Assembly: GCA_965278995.1 (NCBI GenBank)
Contig: OZ257136.1
Span: 5,642,001 to 5,706,000 of the forward strand
Direction: 5' to 3'
Length of the DNA stretch: 64,000 bases
Origin: JADJYF01 sp965278995
Lineage (GTDB): Bacteria; Pseudomonadota; Gammaproteobacteria; Ga0077536
The notes below the pieces were generated by a model, which saw only the letters and a program-made list of their open reading frames with translations, was not told where the DNA came from and did no database searches. A program made the translations under genes and the position numbers. Shown piece after piece: positions 8,199 through 16,704 of the stretch; the stretch's first letter is position 1; every line of letters starts with the position of its first letter.

Positions 8199-8597
8199 TC
8201 AACGTCCGAACGCGGTAGTGACGAGTTCGGTATCCAGATACTCGCGGACCGCCGCTACCTGGTTGTTCCTGACGGTGATCACGATGCAGTAATTGTTGTT
8301 GTAGGCGACTCCTGTCCTGGTGGCAGCCTCGCCGCGTGCTTCCATGACGACGCGATCACCTTCGGCGGTCAGCGTATCGATATGGACTTTGATGCCATCG
8401 GCCAGTATTTCGCCGAGCGGTGCGAACAATTTCTGCACGAGTTCGTCCTTGCCGCTGATGGTGCCGGCAAACCGATGTGAGCCGAAGAATGTCCAGGTGA
8501 CGTCATCGGCCAGGCGGCGCATGAAGCCCTCGATATCGCCGGCCGTCACAGCGCCCCAGGTATCGCGGACCAGTTGCTTGTTCGATTCTGCGCTCAT
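8199..8597 (-). CDS. SnoaL-like (NTF2-fold) protein
   Basis: A 132-residue NTF2-like protein. I chose the ATG at 8597 because GGGAGGGGAG precedes it; the longer open frame upstream has no family similarity. The order fits ketosteroid-isomerase or SnoaL-like domains: N-terminal helices (NKQLVRDTWGAVTAGDIEGFMRRLADDVTW), then strands ending in NNNYCIVITVRNNQVAAVREYLDTELV. Such proteins may be isomerases, cyclases, hydrolases or small ligand binders; no diagnostic catalytic pair could be assigned. It is coupled to the thioesterase downstream and lies divergently, 133 bp from the flavin monooxygenase. Confidence 0.7.
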   Translation of the reverse strand: MSAESNKQLVRDTWGAVTAGDIEGFMRRLADDVTWTFFGSHRFAGTISGKDELVQKLFAPLGEILADGIKVHIDTLTAEGDRVVMEARGEAATRTGVAYNNNYCIVITVRNNQVAAVREYLDTELVTTAFGR

Positions 8598-8730
8598 GGA
8601 CTCCCCTCCCAGTTGAAAGCGGCAAGATAGCAGTGCGCACGGGCCGCGCCCAGAGCCAACGCGCACGGCATGCGCAGCCGTATGGTATAAATCCCCATCC
8701 GTCACATTCAATCCGGCTGGGGAGGCCGTC
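8598..8730. promoter_or_regulatory. Divergent intergenic region, SnoaL gene / flavin monooxygenase
   Basis: These 133 bases hold the start signals of two divergent genes. The rightward monooxygenase has GGGGAGG just before its ATG at 8731, and a TATGGTATAAAT stretch near 8680-8692 could supply a -10 element. The leftward gene has GGGAGGGGAG. No clear inverted repeat was found. Confidence 0.35.
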
Positions 8731-10197
8731 ATGACACAATATTCACCTGAAAAGCACCGCATCGTCATCATCGGCGCGGGCGGTGGCGGGCTGTGCATGG
8801 GTATTCAGCTCAAACTCGCCGGCATCGACGATTTCATCATTCTCGACAAGGCCGCCGGGATTGGCGGCACCTGGTGGCACAACACCTATCCCGGTGCGGA
8901 ATGCGATGTCCAGTCGCATCTCTATTCGTTTTCGTTCGAGCAGAAAAACGACTGGTCGCGCCCGTTTGCTGGCGGCCAGGAGATCCTCGGCTATATGAAT
9001 CATTGTGCGGATAAATACGGGCTTCGTCCGCATCTCCGCCTCAACACGGCAACGACAGCGACATGCTGGCAGGACGACCGCGACTGCTGGCACGTGACCA
9101 CCGGGTCCGGCGAAGTGCTCGAGGCCCAGGTCGTTGTCAGTGCACTCGGCATGTTCAACAACATCGTGTGGCCAGCCATTGCCGGCATGGCCGAGTTCAA
9201 AGGAACCTCGTTCCACTCGGCGCGCTGGAACCACGACCACGACCTGGCCGGCAAGCGGGTCGGTGTGGTCGGCATTGCGGCCAGTGCAATCCAATTCGTG
9301 CCGGAAATCGCGCCAATCGTCGGCCAGCTGCATCTGTACCAGCGAACTGCCAACTGGGTCGTGCCGAAAGGGAATGAACCGTACTCGGACGAACAACTGG
9401 CGCATTTCAACACGCACCCTGAAGCAGTACGCGAGAGCCGCGACAAAACCTACGCGCTGTGGAACACGCTCTGCACGTTCCAGGATAAAGCCGTGCTGGC
9501 GGACATCGAGCGTGCCGGCCTCGAGCGTATTGCCGCAGTCGAGGATGCGGATACGCGCCTCAAACTGACCCCGCAGCACCCTTTCGGCTGCCGGCGCCCG
9601 CTGTTCTCCGATGTCTACTACCCGGTGTTCAATCGCCCGAATGTGGAATTGATCACTGACGCGATCGAATGCATTACCGCCAGTGGTATTCGCACCACCG
9701 ACGGTAGCGTGCGTGAACTCGACACGATTATCTATTCAACCGGTTTCGAGACGACCACGTATCTGACTGCGATCGAAGTGACCGGGCGCGACGGGCGCCG
9801 GCTCGAGGACGCCTGGAGCGATGGCGCGCAAGCTTATCGCGGCATCACCACGGCCGGATTCCCCAATCTGTTCATGCTGTATGGCCCGAATACCAACCAG
9901 GGCTGCATCCTCTACATGATCGAGCAGCAGGTTGAGTACGTTGTGCGGCAGGTGCAGCGCCTGGAGGCCGAGAAGTTGAGCTGGGTGGATGTCCGCCCTG
10001 ACGTCATGGCGGCCTATAACGAGAAGCTGCAGGAGGACGTCAGCACGGTCGATGTCTGGCAGGCGGCGTGCGGTGGCGATTTCTATTATCGATCGAGTAC
10101 CGGCAGGTTCGTGACGAACTTCCCAGGCACGATGGATGACTTTACAGCGGTCACGCGCACACCCGATCATCACGCTTATGAGGTCAAGACCCAGTAA
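8731..10197 (+). CDS. Baeyer-Villiger-type flavin monooxygenase
   Basis: A 488-residue FAD- and NADPH-dependent monooxygenase. It has an N-terminal dinucleotide-binding motif (VIIGAGGGGLCMG, residues 12-24), GGTWWHNTYPGAECDV as in cyclohexanone and acetone monooxygenases, the Baeyer-Villiger fingerprint FKGTSFHSARWN near residues 155-166, and a second Rossmann motif (GVVGIAASAIQ). These enzymes insert oxygen next to a ketone carbonyl to give an ester or lactone. With the di-iron monooxygenase and an alpha/beta hydrolase nearby, a route alkane to alcohol to ketone to ester is conceivable, as in the propane pathway of Gordonia, but this is inference. The 3' end overlaps the convergent AraC gene by 14 bp. 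Confidence 0.85.
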   Translation: MTQYSPEKHRIVIIGAGGGGLCMGIQLKLAGIDDFIILDKAAGIGGTWWHNTYPGAECDVQSHLYSFSFEQKNDWSRPFAGGQEILGYMNHCADKYGLRPHLRLNTATTATCWQDDRDCWHVTTGSGEVLEAQVVVSALGMFNNIVWPAIAGMAEFKGTSFHSARWNHDHDLAGKRVGVVGIAASAIQFVPEIAPIVGQLHLYQRTANWVVPKGNEPYSDEQLAHFNTHPEAVRESRDKTYALWNTLCTFQDKAVLADIERAGLERIAAVEDADTRLKLTPQHPFGCRRPLFSDVYYPVFNRPNVELITDAIECITASGIRTTDGSVRELDTIIYSTGFETTTYLTAIEVTGRDGRRLEDAWSDGAQAYRGITTAGFPNLFMLYGPNTNQGCILYMIEQQVEYVVRQVQRLEAEKLSWVDVRPDVMAAYNEKLQEDVSTVDVWQAACGGDFYYRSSTGRFVTNFPGTMDDFTAVTRTPDHHAYEVKTQ

Positions 10198-11251
10198 GCC
10201 GTTTGCGATAGTCACCAGGGGTCATTGCAAACCAGCGTTTGAACGATCGCGCGAAGCTGTTCGGATCCTGATAGCCGAGTTCAATGGCGATGTCCTGAAT
10301 ACGCAGGCGAGGATTCGCAAGCAGTTCGCAGGCACGCTGACGCTGAACGCCATCGACGACTTCCTGATACGTGGTGTTGATGCTGCGCAGGTGCCGGATG
10401 ACGGTGCGCGGCGATAGATGCAGTCGCGCGGCGAGACGTTCCAGATTGGGAATATCGCGCGTGTCGGCATCGCGATCGAAACGGTCGAACAGCAGGCGGC
10501 GCAGGCGGGTCAGCGTATCGGTGTCGTCATTGGTCGCGCAAAGCGCGTCGCAGTGTCGTATCGACGTTGTCCAGGTGCCGTCGTCATGCCCCATGTTCTG
10601 TACGGCGCGCCAGGCGCGCGGAATGATCAGGGCATTGCGCGGTGCATTGAATTGGACCGGGCAGCCGTACCATTGCGGGTAGACAGCGACGTGCGCAGGC
10701 GGGGCATACGCCAGTTCGATCCTGGCGCCATCGAGTTTGCCCGGTCGGATGGTCCGTACGTATTCATGCATGACCAGCAGCGGGATCTCGACCAGGGTCA
10801 CGCGCACCGAACCGAGGTCGATGAGCTCACGTACTTCGCAGACGAATTCCTCGCCTTCCACATACCCCGACCATCGATGGTAGGGCACGCGACTCGGAAT
10901 ATACTTCAGGAACGTATCGAGACCGTCACCGAGCGTGGGTGCAGACAGCCAGGCCAGCGTGATCGGTCCGTGGAAATGCTCCGCCATGCGCCGGCCCCAG
11001 GCGAAATACCAGTCTGAGCAGCCGGAACTCTCCAGCGCGTTGCGGATGATCTGCACATGCTGAGATACGGTGACCGGCACGTCGTAGTGCAGCAGGGCTT
11101 CCGGTGCAATACCGGTTCCGGCAGTCAGCTGCTCATGATCGGAGAATTCCTGCGCCACATGTTTGACGTAGGTATTGGGCATCAGCGCCCGCTCGATCGC
11201 GTTCTGCTTCATGAATGCGTTGTCACCTTCGGCATGAAAACTTGGCAGCAT
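10184..11251 (-). CDS. AraC family transcriptional regulator
   Basis: A 355-residue regulator with an N-terminal arabinose-binding-like dimerisation region (about residues 30-210) and a C-terminal double helix-turn-helix (about 250-350). The second recognition part, IAIELGYQDPNSFARSFKRWFAMTPGDYRK, is typical of AraC/XylS. Internal ATGs at 11212 and 11182 are also possible starts; no candidate has a strong ribosome site. It is divergent from the di-iron monooxygenase operon (alpha ATG at 11329) and convergent with the flavin monooxygenase, so control of the oxygenase operon is the obvious hypothesis. The inducer is unknown. Confidence 0.85.
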   Translation of the reverse strand: MLPSFHAEGDNAFMKQNAIERALMPNTYVKHVAQEFSDHEQLTAGTGIAPEALLHYDVPVTVSQHVQIIRNALESSGCSDWYFAWGRRMAEHFHGPITLAWLSAPTLGDGLDTFLKYIPSRVPYHRWSGYVEGEEFVCEVRELIDLGSVRVTLVEIPLLVMHEYVRTIRPGKLDGARIELAYAPPAHVAVYPQWYGCPVQFNAPRNALIIPRAWRAVQNMGHDDGTWTTSIRHCDALCATNDDTDTLTRLRRLLFDRFDRDADTRDIPNLERLAARLHLSPRTVIRHLRSINTTYQEVVDGVQRQRACELLANPRLRIQDIAIELGYQDPNSFARSFKRWFAMTPGDYRKRLTGS

Positions 11252-11328
11252 CGACGCTTCACGCTCGGCATCCCCGGCCCTACTTTATGCACGCTTGGCT
11301 GGCGGCAATCAATCAAATGGAGTTCGGC

Positions 11329-12852
11329 ATGCAGCACATCATAGAAACCCACAACCGGGTCAAGGATTTCGACTGGGAGTTCAGCTATGTCGACAAGCCG
11401 CAGCGCTATCCTACCAAATACAAAATCCCCAAACGTACCAAGGATCCCTTCCGCCACCTGATCCGTGACTACTGCTCGATGGAGCAGGAGAAAGACGACC
11501 GCCAGTACGGTGCCATGTCCGATGTCATGGCGCGCGCCGGCCTCCCGGGCAAAGCCTCGGAGCGCTGGATGGAGATCATGAAACTGGTGCTGCCAGTCAC
11601 GGGTTTCGGTGAATACGCGGCCATCAAATCGACTGGCCAGCTGGTCGACACGGTCGACAACGCTGAACTCCGCCAGGGCTACATGGCGCAGATGATCGAT
11701 GAGATCCGGCATTCCAATCAGGTCGCGCATCTCACCCGCTATCTGGCCAAGCATGCCAAAGATCCGGAAGGCTACTCCAATGGCATCGCACTTCGCTCGA
11801 AATCGATCCAGTGTCGCGCCGGCCGTGCCGCGCTGCAGGGTTTCTTCACGGGCGACCCGATCGAAGGCGCCATCAACCTGCAGGCCGTGGTCGAAACGGC
11901 TTTCACCAATCCCCTATTCGTCGCCATGACGGAAGTCGCGGCCTCGAACGGCGACCAGGCCACGCCGACCGTGTTTCTCAGCATTCAGTCTGATGAATCG
12001 CGGCACATGGCCAACGGCTACGCGACGCTCGCTGCTGTCGTTTCAGAACCCGACAACCTGCCCGAGCTGCAGAAGGATTTCGATCGCGCATTCTGGCGTC
12101 AGCACAATTTCTTCGATCCGCTGCTGTCGGCAGTCTACGACTACTTCCAGGAAGAACGGACCAGTTCGTATCTGGAGAAGTGGACCGAATGGGTCGATCA
12201 CGACTGGGCGGGTGCTTATATCCGCAAGCTCGAACCTTTCGGCCTGCATATCCCGCGCTGGTTCGAGGAAGCGCGCGAGCGCATGTTCTGGGTCGGGCAT
12301 ACCGCGGCACAGGTCGTCTATGCCGGCTGGCCGATGATGTTCTGGCGCCACGATCCGCTGAACGAAAAGGATTTCGAATGGTTCGAAAAGAAGTATCCCG
12401 GGTGGTACTCGCACTTCGGCAAATGGTGGGAGGATTTTGCGCGGATGTCCGATCCGTCTTCTGGCATGATCCCGCTGCAGGCGATGGAGAATCTGCCGCC
12501 GCTATGCCGGGTGTGCCATATGCCGGGCGTATTTCCGCGCATGGACATCTCGACCATGCGCGTGCGGATGATCGATGGTCGCAAGCATGCATTCTGTTCC
12601 GCCGCCTGTGAACATATCTTCCGCGAAGAACCCCAGCGCTATCTCGGTTCGCCGACGCTGTTCGAAGAGTTCGACGGTATGGATCTCGCAGATTTTGTCG
12701 AGCAGAACGGCTTTCTGCGGGCCGACGGCAAGACCCTGATCGGGCAACCGCACCTGAATGCCAAACGCATGTGGACCATCAACGACATCCGCGCCCTGCA
12801 TTACGAAATCAAGGATCCGCTGCACAAGCTACCGGTCGAGGAGGTCGCATGA
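11329..12852 (+). CDS. Soluble di-iron monooxygenase hydroxylase, alpha subunit (propane monooxygenase-like)
   Basis: I place the start at the ATG at 11329 because GGAG lies six bases before it; ATGs at 11215 and 11317 are also in frame. The 507-residue chain has all six carboxylate and histidine iron ligands of the family: a Glu in GFGEYAAIK (about 95), DEIRH (about 125), ETAFTNPLF (about 188) and SDESRH (about 223). A C-terminal cysteine pair region (LCRVCHMPG, then FCSAACEH) resembles the YHS-like tail of propane and tetrahydrofuran monooxygenases. It oxidises a hydrocarbon with O2 and reducing power from the partner reductase. Its stop overlaps the beta-subunit start (ATGA at 12849). Substrate is inferred only from family resemblance. 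Confidence 0.88.
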   Translation: MQHIIETHNRVKDFDWEFSYVDKPQRYPTKYKIPKRTKDPFRHLIRDYCSMEQEKDDRQYGAMSDVMARAGLPGKASERWMEIMKLVLPVTGFGEYAAIKSTGQLVDTVDNAELRQGYMAQMIDEIRHSNQVAHLTRYLAKHAKDPEGYSNGIALRSKSIQCRAGRAALQGFFTGDPIEGAINLQAVVETAFTNPLFVAMTEVAASNGDQATPTVFLSIQSDESRHMANGYATLAAVVSEPDNLPELQKDFDRAFWRQHNFFDPLLSAVYDYFQEERTSSYLEKWTEWVDHDWAGAYIRKLEPFGLHIPRWFEEARERMFWVGHTAAQVVYAGWPMMFWRHDPLNEKDFEWFEKKYPGWYSHFGKWWEDFARMSDPSSGMIPLQAMENLPPLCRVCHMPGVFPRMDISTMRVRMIDGRKHAFCSAACEHIFREEPQRYLGSPTLFEEFDGMDLADFVEQNGFLRADGKTLIGQPHLNAKRMWTINDIRALHYEIKDPLHKLPVEEVA

Positions 12853-13904
12853 ACGCCCCGACCACGGTAACCGCGGTAACGGCCCGCGATTTCACTTTCA
12901 TCAAACCGGCCAAGCGCCGGCTGACCGAATATGAAGCGGTGACCATCCGCCAGCAGTGGGAGACCGGCGGTTTCGATAAAGGCGGTCATTTTATTACCCC
13001 GGCCGACGGACGCGCGCCGTGGCGCGCGGAATCGACCGAACTGGCGCATCCCGACTGGTTCGCATTCCGCGACCCGGCTCAGCTGTGGCAGCGCCCGTAC
13101 GTGCGTATGCAGGCCGAGCAGGAACGGGCAATCGAGCGGTTGACCGAAGATTCGGCTGCGGCCGGTGCCCTGAACGAGATCGACCGCGGGTGGCTGGATG
13201 AATTCATCGCCGGCCATTATCGCGTGTGGTCGTTTTTCGAAAACGGTCTGTTCCGCGCGTTTGCGCCGGCGCAGCGTGAAGCGCTGTCGGATTGCCTGGG
13301 CAATGCGCTCTGTTTCCAGGCATTCGATCACATGCGCCATGCGCAAGCGATAGTGAGTCATCTGGTTGCCGTCGAGGCGGTTGTCCCCGGTGTGACAGAT
13401 GCCGGCGCGAAGCAGCGCTGGTTGAACGACAGCGCCTATCAACCCCTGCGACGACTGGTCGAGCAACTCGTCGCGACTGACGACTGGTGCGAGATTCCGA
13501 TAGCGACCAATCTCGTCATCCTGCCGCTGGTCGGCGAAGTCGCGCTTGGCGGTCTGATCCGGCGCCAGGCGCCGCTGCATCATGACAGCGTCGCGCCATT
13601 CATCGTGCTGACTGCGGAGCGCGATCGGCGCCGCAATCTGGCCTGGACGCAGGAGCTGGTCAGGATGGTCACGGCGAGCGAGGTGCCGGCGGCGGCGGAT
13701 AATCGCGCCGTCATCGAACGTTGGCTCGCCAAGTGGCAAGGTCGAGCGCTGGAGGCCATAGCGGCGCTCGAGCCGATAGCGGATGCCGTGCCTTCCGGCG
13801 CGGTCGCATTGCCGACGTTGACCGCGGCGGCGCTGCAACAACAGGCCGCGGTGCTGGCCGCCGCCGGTTTGACCGGGTGCGAGCAGACGAGGGCCGCTTC
13901 ATGA
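12849..13904 (+). CDS. Soluble di-iron monooxygenase hydroxylase, beta subunit
   Basis: A 351-residue chain starting at the ATG that overlaps the alpha-subunit stop. It has the all-helical ferritin-like fold of non-catalytic hydroxylase beta subunits: RRLTEYEAVTIRQQW near the N-terminus, the aromatic segment YVRMQAEQERAIE, and FQAFDHMRHAQAIVSHL. The carboxylate iron ligands found in the alpha chain are absent, as expected. It pairs with the alpha chain to form the hydroxylase dimer. The C-terminal 60 residues are alanine-rich and less conserved-looking. Its stop overlaps the coupling protein start (ATGA at 13901), so expression is coupled. Confidence 0.85.
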   Translation: MNAPTTVTAVTARDFTFIKPAKRRLTEYEAVTIRQQWETGGFDKGGHFITPADGRAPWRAESTELAHPDWFAFRDPAQLWQRPYVRMQAEQERAIERLTEDSAAAGALNEIDRGWLDEFIAGHYRVWSFFENGLFRAFAPAQREALSDCLGNALCFQAFDHMRHAQAIVSHLVAVEAVVPGVTDAGAKQRWLNDSAYQPLRRLVEQLVATDDWCEIPIATNLVILPLVGEVALGGLIRRQAPLHHDSVAPFIVLTAERDRRRNLAWTQELVRMVTASEVPAAADNRAVIERWLAKWQGRALEAIAALEPIADAVPSGAVALPTLTAAALQQQAAVLAAAGLTGCEQTRAAS

Positions 13905-14221
13905 GCACTAACAATGAAGCGAACGATACGGTCTGCATCGTGTTGATGAAAAGCCCCGAAACCGATGCGACGCTCGATTATCTGGCGTCTGACCATCCGC
14001 AGGTAAAATGCGAGGATCAAGGCCCCTACTGGCTGGTTTCCGGCGAGGGAGAGATCACTATCGATCTAGCGCGGGTTGGCGAGGAGCTTGGCCAGAAGAT
14101 TTCGCTTGGTGAATGGCTGGTCATCATGTCGAGTTTTGTCGGTCGGGTCATCACGGATCCGATGAGCTTCCGCGTGACTTCGCACATGACCGATCTCGAG
14201 TTACTGCCTGTGACGCGCTGA
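13901..14221 (+). CDS. Di-iron monooxygenase coupling (effector) protein, MmoB/DmpM family
   Basis: A 106-residue cofactor-free protein of the MmoB/DmpM family. The order fits the family: an N-terminal strand (DTVCIVLMKSPETDATLDYLA), a central YWLVSGEGEITIDLARVGEELGQ segment and LGEWLVIMSSFVGR. Such proteins bind the hydroxylase and tune substrate access and electron coupling. The gene overlaps the beta subunit by four bases and is followed by an 82-bp gap with a hairpin before the reductase. No metal-binding motif is present, as expected. Confidence 0.85.
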   Translation: MSTNNEANDTVCIVLMKSPETDATLDYLASDHPQVKCEDQGPYWLVSGEGEITIDLARVGEELGQKISLGEWLVIMSSFVGRVITDPMSFRVTSHMTDLELLPVTR

Positions 14222-14235
14222 GCAGCTGGTTAACC

Positions 14236-14259
14236 GGCCGGGTGAAGACGCGCCCGGCC
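14236..14259 (+). terminator. Intercistronic hairpin before the reductase gene
   Basis: Perfect 7-bp arms GGCCGGG (14236-14242) and CCCGGCC (14253-14259) enclose a 10-base loop. No run of T follows, so it is a poor intrinsic terminator. It could attenuate or stabilise the message and set the ratio of hydroxylase to reductase. Low confidence in function. Confidence 0.35.
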
Positions 14260-14303
14260 TGTATCTCTGCACTGCCTTCATTACCGAGGGGAGCATTCCG
14301 TCA

Positions 14304-15311
14304 ATGCTATTCCACGCCGAACTTGCGCCTGGCGGCGAACGGTTTCCGATTGAGGCAGGTGAATCCGTACTCGACGCGGCGTTGCGAGCCGGCGTCTCGC
14401 TCGACTACGGTTGCCGCCACGGCAACTGTTCGAGCTGCAAATATCTGCTGAACGAAGGCGATGTAGCGCATAACGGTGCATCGATTTATTCGTTGACGGA
14501 AGACGAACGCGACGCCGGCTACGCGCTGTTGTGCTGCGCCAGTCCGCTAACCGATCTCGTCATCGAAGCGCGCCAAGCCAGCGATACGCGGGCTCGTCCG
14601 TTATTGCTGCCACAGACGCTTGAGGGTGAGCTCTGCGCCATCGAGCGCCTGACGCCGGGGTTATGGCGGCTGTCGATAGCGTTGTCGGCGCCGTTGGCCT
14701 TCTACCCGGGGCAGTTCGTCGAACTGACACCGCCGTGGGCCGACGTCCGCCGGTCCTACTCGATTGCCTCCGGGCCGGCTTCGCCGGAGACGCTGGCATT
14801 CATCGTCAAGGAAGTGCCAGGCGGCATGTTTTCCGGCGCGCTGGCCGCGGCCAGCGTCGGTAGTCGGTTTATCGTGCGCGGCCCTTTCGGCAACAGTTAT
14901 CTGCGCGACGGGTCTGCGCCGGTACTGTTGTGCGCGACTGGCTCAGGTATCGCGCCGATAGTATCGATCCTCGAAGACGCCGTGCAGCGCGGCGATCAGC
15001 GAACATTCCGCTTCTTTTATGGCGCGAGACGCGAAGTCGATCTGCCGCGCATCGCAGTACTCGACTTCTGTGCCGAAGCGCTGGCCGGGAACTACGAGTT
15101 CGTCGCGAGTTTAAGTGCAGCGACGCCTGAGTGGAGCGGACGTACCGGCCGCGTGACACAGATAGTGCAACGCGAAGTCGAAGCGGCGCAGCAATACGAT
15201 GCGTATCTGTGCGGCGCGCCAGCCATGTGCGATGCGGTAGGCGCTCTGCTCGAAGCAAAAGGCATACGCGACGGTCACCTCTACTACGATCGCTTTCACG
15301 TCGCGAGCTGA
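14304..15311 (+). CDS. Di-iron monooxygenase reductase (2Fe-2S, FAD, NADH)
   Basis: A 335-residue electron-transfer protein. The N-terminal plant-type ferredoxin domain has C37, C42 and C45 (CRHGNCSSC) and the fourth cysteine at 77 or 78. An FAD-binding barrel follows, with RRSYSIASGP near residue 150, then an NAD-binding domain with LLCATGSGIAP near 208 and CGAPAMCDAV near the C-terminus. It passes electrons from NAD(P)H to the hydroxylase. It is the last gene of the operon, whereas in the actinobacterial prm and mim operons I recall the reductase is second. An 82-bp gap and hairpin separate it from the coupling protein gene. Confidence 0.88.
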   Translation: MLFHAELAPGGERFPIEAGESVLDAALRAGVSLDYGCRHGNCSSCKYLLNEGDVAHNGASIYSLTEDERDAGYALLCCASPLTDLVIEARQASDTRARPLLLPQTLEGELCAIERLTPGLWRLSIALSAPLAFYPGQFVELTPPWADVRRSYSIASGPASPETLAFIVKEVPGGMFSGALAAASVGSRFIVRGPFGNSYLRDGSAPVLLCATGSGIAPIVSILEDAVQRGDQRTFRFFYGARREVDLPRIAVLDFCAEALAGNYEFVASLSAATPEWSGRTGRVTQIVQREVEAAQQYDAYLCGAPAMCDAVGALLEAKGIRDGHLYYDRFHVAS

Positions 15312-15364
15312 ATCTGCGGGTGATAAGCGACTGCGCGCGGTATCGTCGCGTTACGGCAGCCGAG

Positions 15365-16555
15365 TCAGCGTAGCGGTGCGGAACGCACGCAGAAGCCGGC
15401 ACCGAACACCAATACGGCTCCGAGAATCAGCACTGCGCGCGGACCGGCGCTGTCGATTGCCACACCACCAATCAACGCGCCAAGCGCAATCGAGAAATTG
15501 AACATTCCGGAGAATACGGCGGAAACCGCTTCCGTCGCGTGAGGCGCTGCCTGGTTCATCCAGCTCTGCAGGCTCACTGAAGCACCACCGTAGGATAATC
15601 CCCACATCAGCAGAACAATGATTGCGGGCAGCGTAGTGCTACCGAAAGCAGCCATCGCAAACAACACGGCCGTCAGCATGGCGACAATACGAAGCAGGGT
15701 TCGGCGCACATTGCGCGCGGCTGCCGGGCCGGCGAGGAAATTGGCGACAACGCCGGCTGTGCCGTAGGTGAACAGCAAAGGCCCCATGAGGCTGGCTTCG
15801 ATACCGGCGAGATCCTGCAGCACCGGGCGCACGAACGTATAGGCGCTGAAGTGCCCGGTGACCAGACAGAATGTTGCGATGATTCCGGCACGAACGGCGG
15901 GTATACGCGAGGCCCCGAGCAGATCGGCACAGCTGATTGAGTGAGTGGCGGATAGTCGCGGCAGAAGCGCCAGCAGCGCGAGCAGGATGACCGCACTGAG
16001 CGCGCCCATCACGACGAATGCGCTGCGCCAGCCGCCCAACTCACCGAGCAGCGTACCGAGAGGGACACCCAGCACTGAAGCGACTGCCACCCCGCCGAAT
16101 ATGATCGACATGGCGCGACCGACATCCGGTGCGGGGACCAGACGGAACGCGAGCCCTCCCGCCAGCATCCAGAAACCGCCTATGCTGATGCCGACCAGCA
16201 CACGGGCAGCCAGTAGCGGGGCGAAACCCGGCGCCCATGCCGATAACAGATTCGCCGCGGCGAGCAATGCCATCAGCCCACACAGCAGCGTGCGTCTGTC
16301 GGTGCGCCCGGCCAGGAGTGCAACCAGCGGTGCAGACAAGGCGGCGACGACTCCCGGAACGGTGACCATCAGGCCGGCAGTCCCGGCCGAGACGTCGAGT
16401 GCAGCGCTTACCGGTGTCAGCAGTCCGACAGGCAGCAGTTCTGTCGTGACCAGCGCAAAGATCCCGCAGCCGACAGCTGCGACTGCGGACCATGCCGGCG
16501 TCCCGACGTAAGCATCGTCGTCGGTAACGTGTTGGCGCGCGTCGATATCGTTCAT
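15365..16555 (-). CDS. MFS transporter (AraJ/sugar-efflux-like DHA1 family)
   Basis: A 396-residue integral membrane protein with about 12 hydrophobic segments. It has the family signature of drug-H+ antiporter-1 members such as AraJ and NepI: GRTDRRTLLCG between helices 2 and 3 and RVLVGISIGGFW in helix 4. It likely exports a small molecule using the proton gradient. It converges with the reductase gene and is divergent from the acyl-CoA mutase operon, sharing a 149-bp promoter region. It might export a pathway intermediate of the neighbouring oxygenase block, but nothing in the sequence fixes the substrate. Confidence 0.8.
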   Translation of the reverse strand: MNDIDARQHVTDDDAYVGTPAWSAVAAVGCGIFALVTTELLPVGLLTPVSAALDVSAGTAGLMVTVPGVVAALSAPLVALLAGRTDRRTLLCGLMALLAAANLLSAWAPGFAPLLAARVLVGISIGGFWMLAGGLAFRLVPAPDVGRAMSIIFGGVAVASVLGVPLGTLLGELGGWRSAFVVMGALSAVILLALLALLPRLSATHSISCADLLGASRIPAVRAGIIATFCLVTGHFSAYTFVRPVLQDLAGIEASLMGPLLFTYGTAGVVANFLAGPAAARNVRRTLLRIVAMLTAVLFAMAAFGSTTLPAIIVLLMWGLSYGGASVSLQSWMNQAAPHATEAVSAVFSGMFNFSIALGALIGGVAIDSAGPRAVLILGAVLVFGAGFCVRSAPLR

Positions 16556-16704
16556 CGCTTCTTTTCGCTAATCGCTGTATTGATAACCGCCAAACGGGAT
16601 GGCCATGGCCATTGTGACATGCGTGATACGTCGCACTGACCACAGACGTGGTTTCTTTCGCTATTTCGACCGGCTATCCTGCCCTGCCTGCAGGAGGGTG
16701 TTCC
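16556..16704. promoter_or_regulatory. Divergent promoter region, MFS transporter / acyl-CoA mutase
   Basis: This 149-bp region between divergent genes contains a perfect 14-bp palindrome, ATGGCCATGGCCAT, at 16599-16612, which could be an operator. A strong CAGGAGGGTG ribosome site sits at 16691-16700, ahead of the mutase ATG. Otherwise nothing recognisable. Confidence 0.4.
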
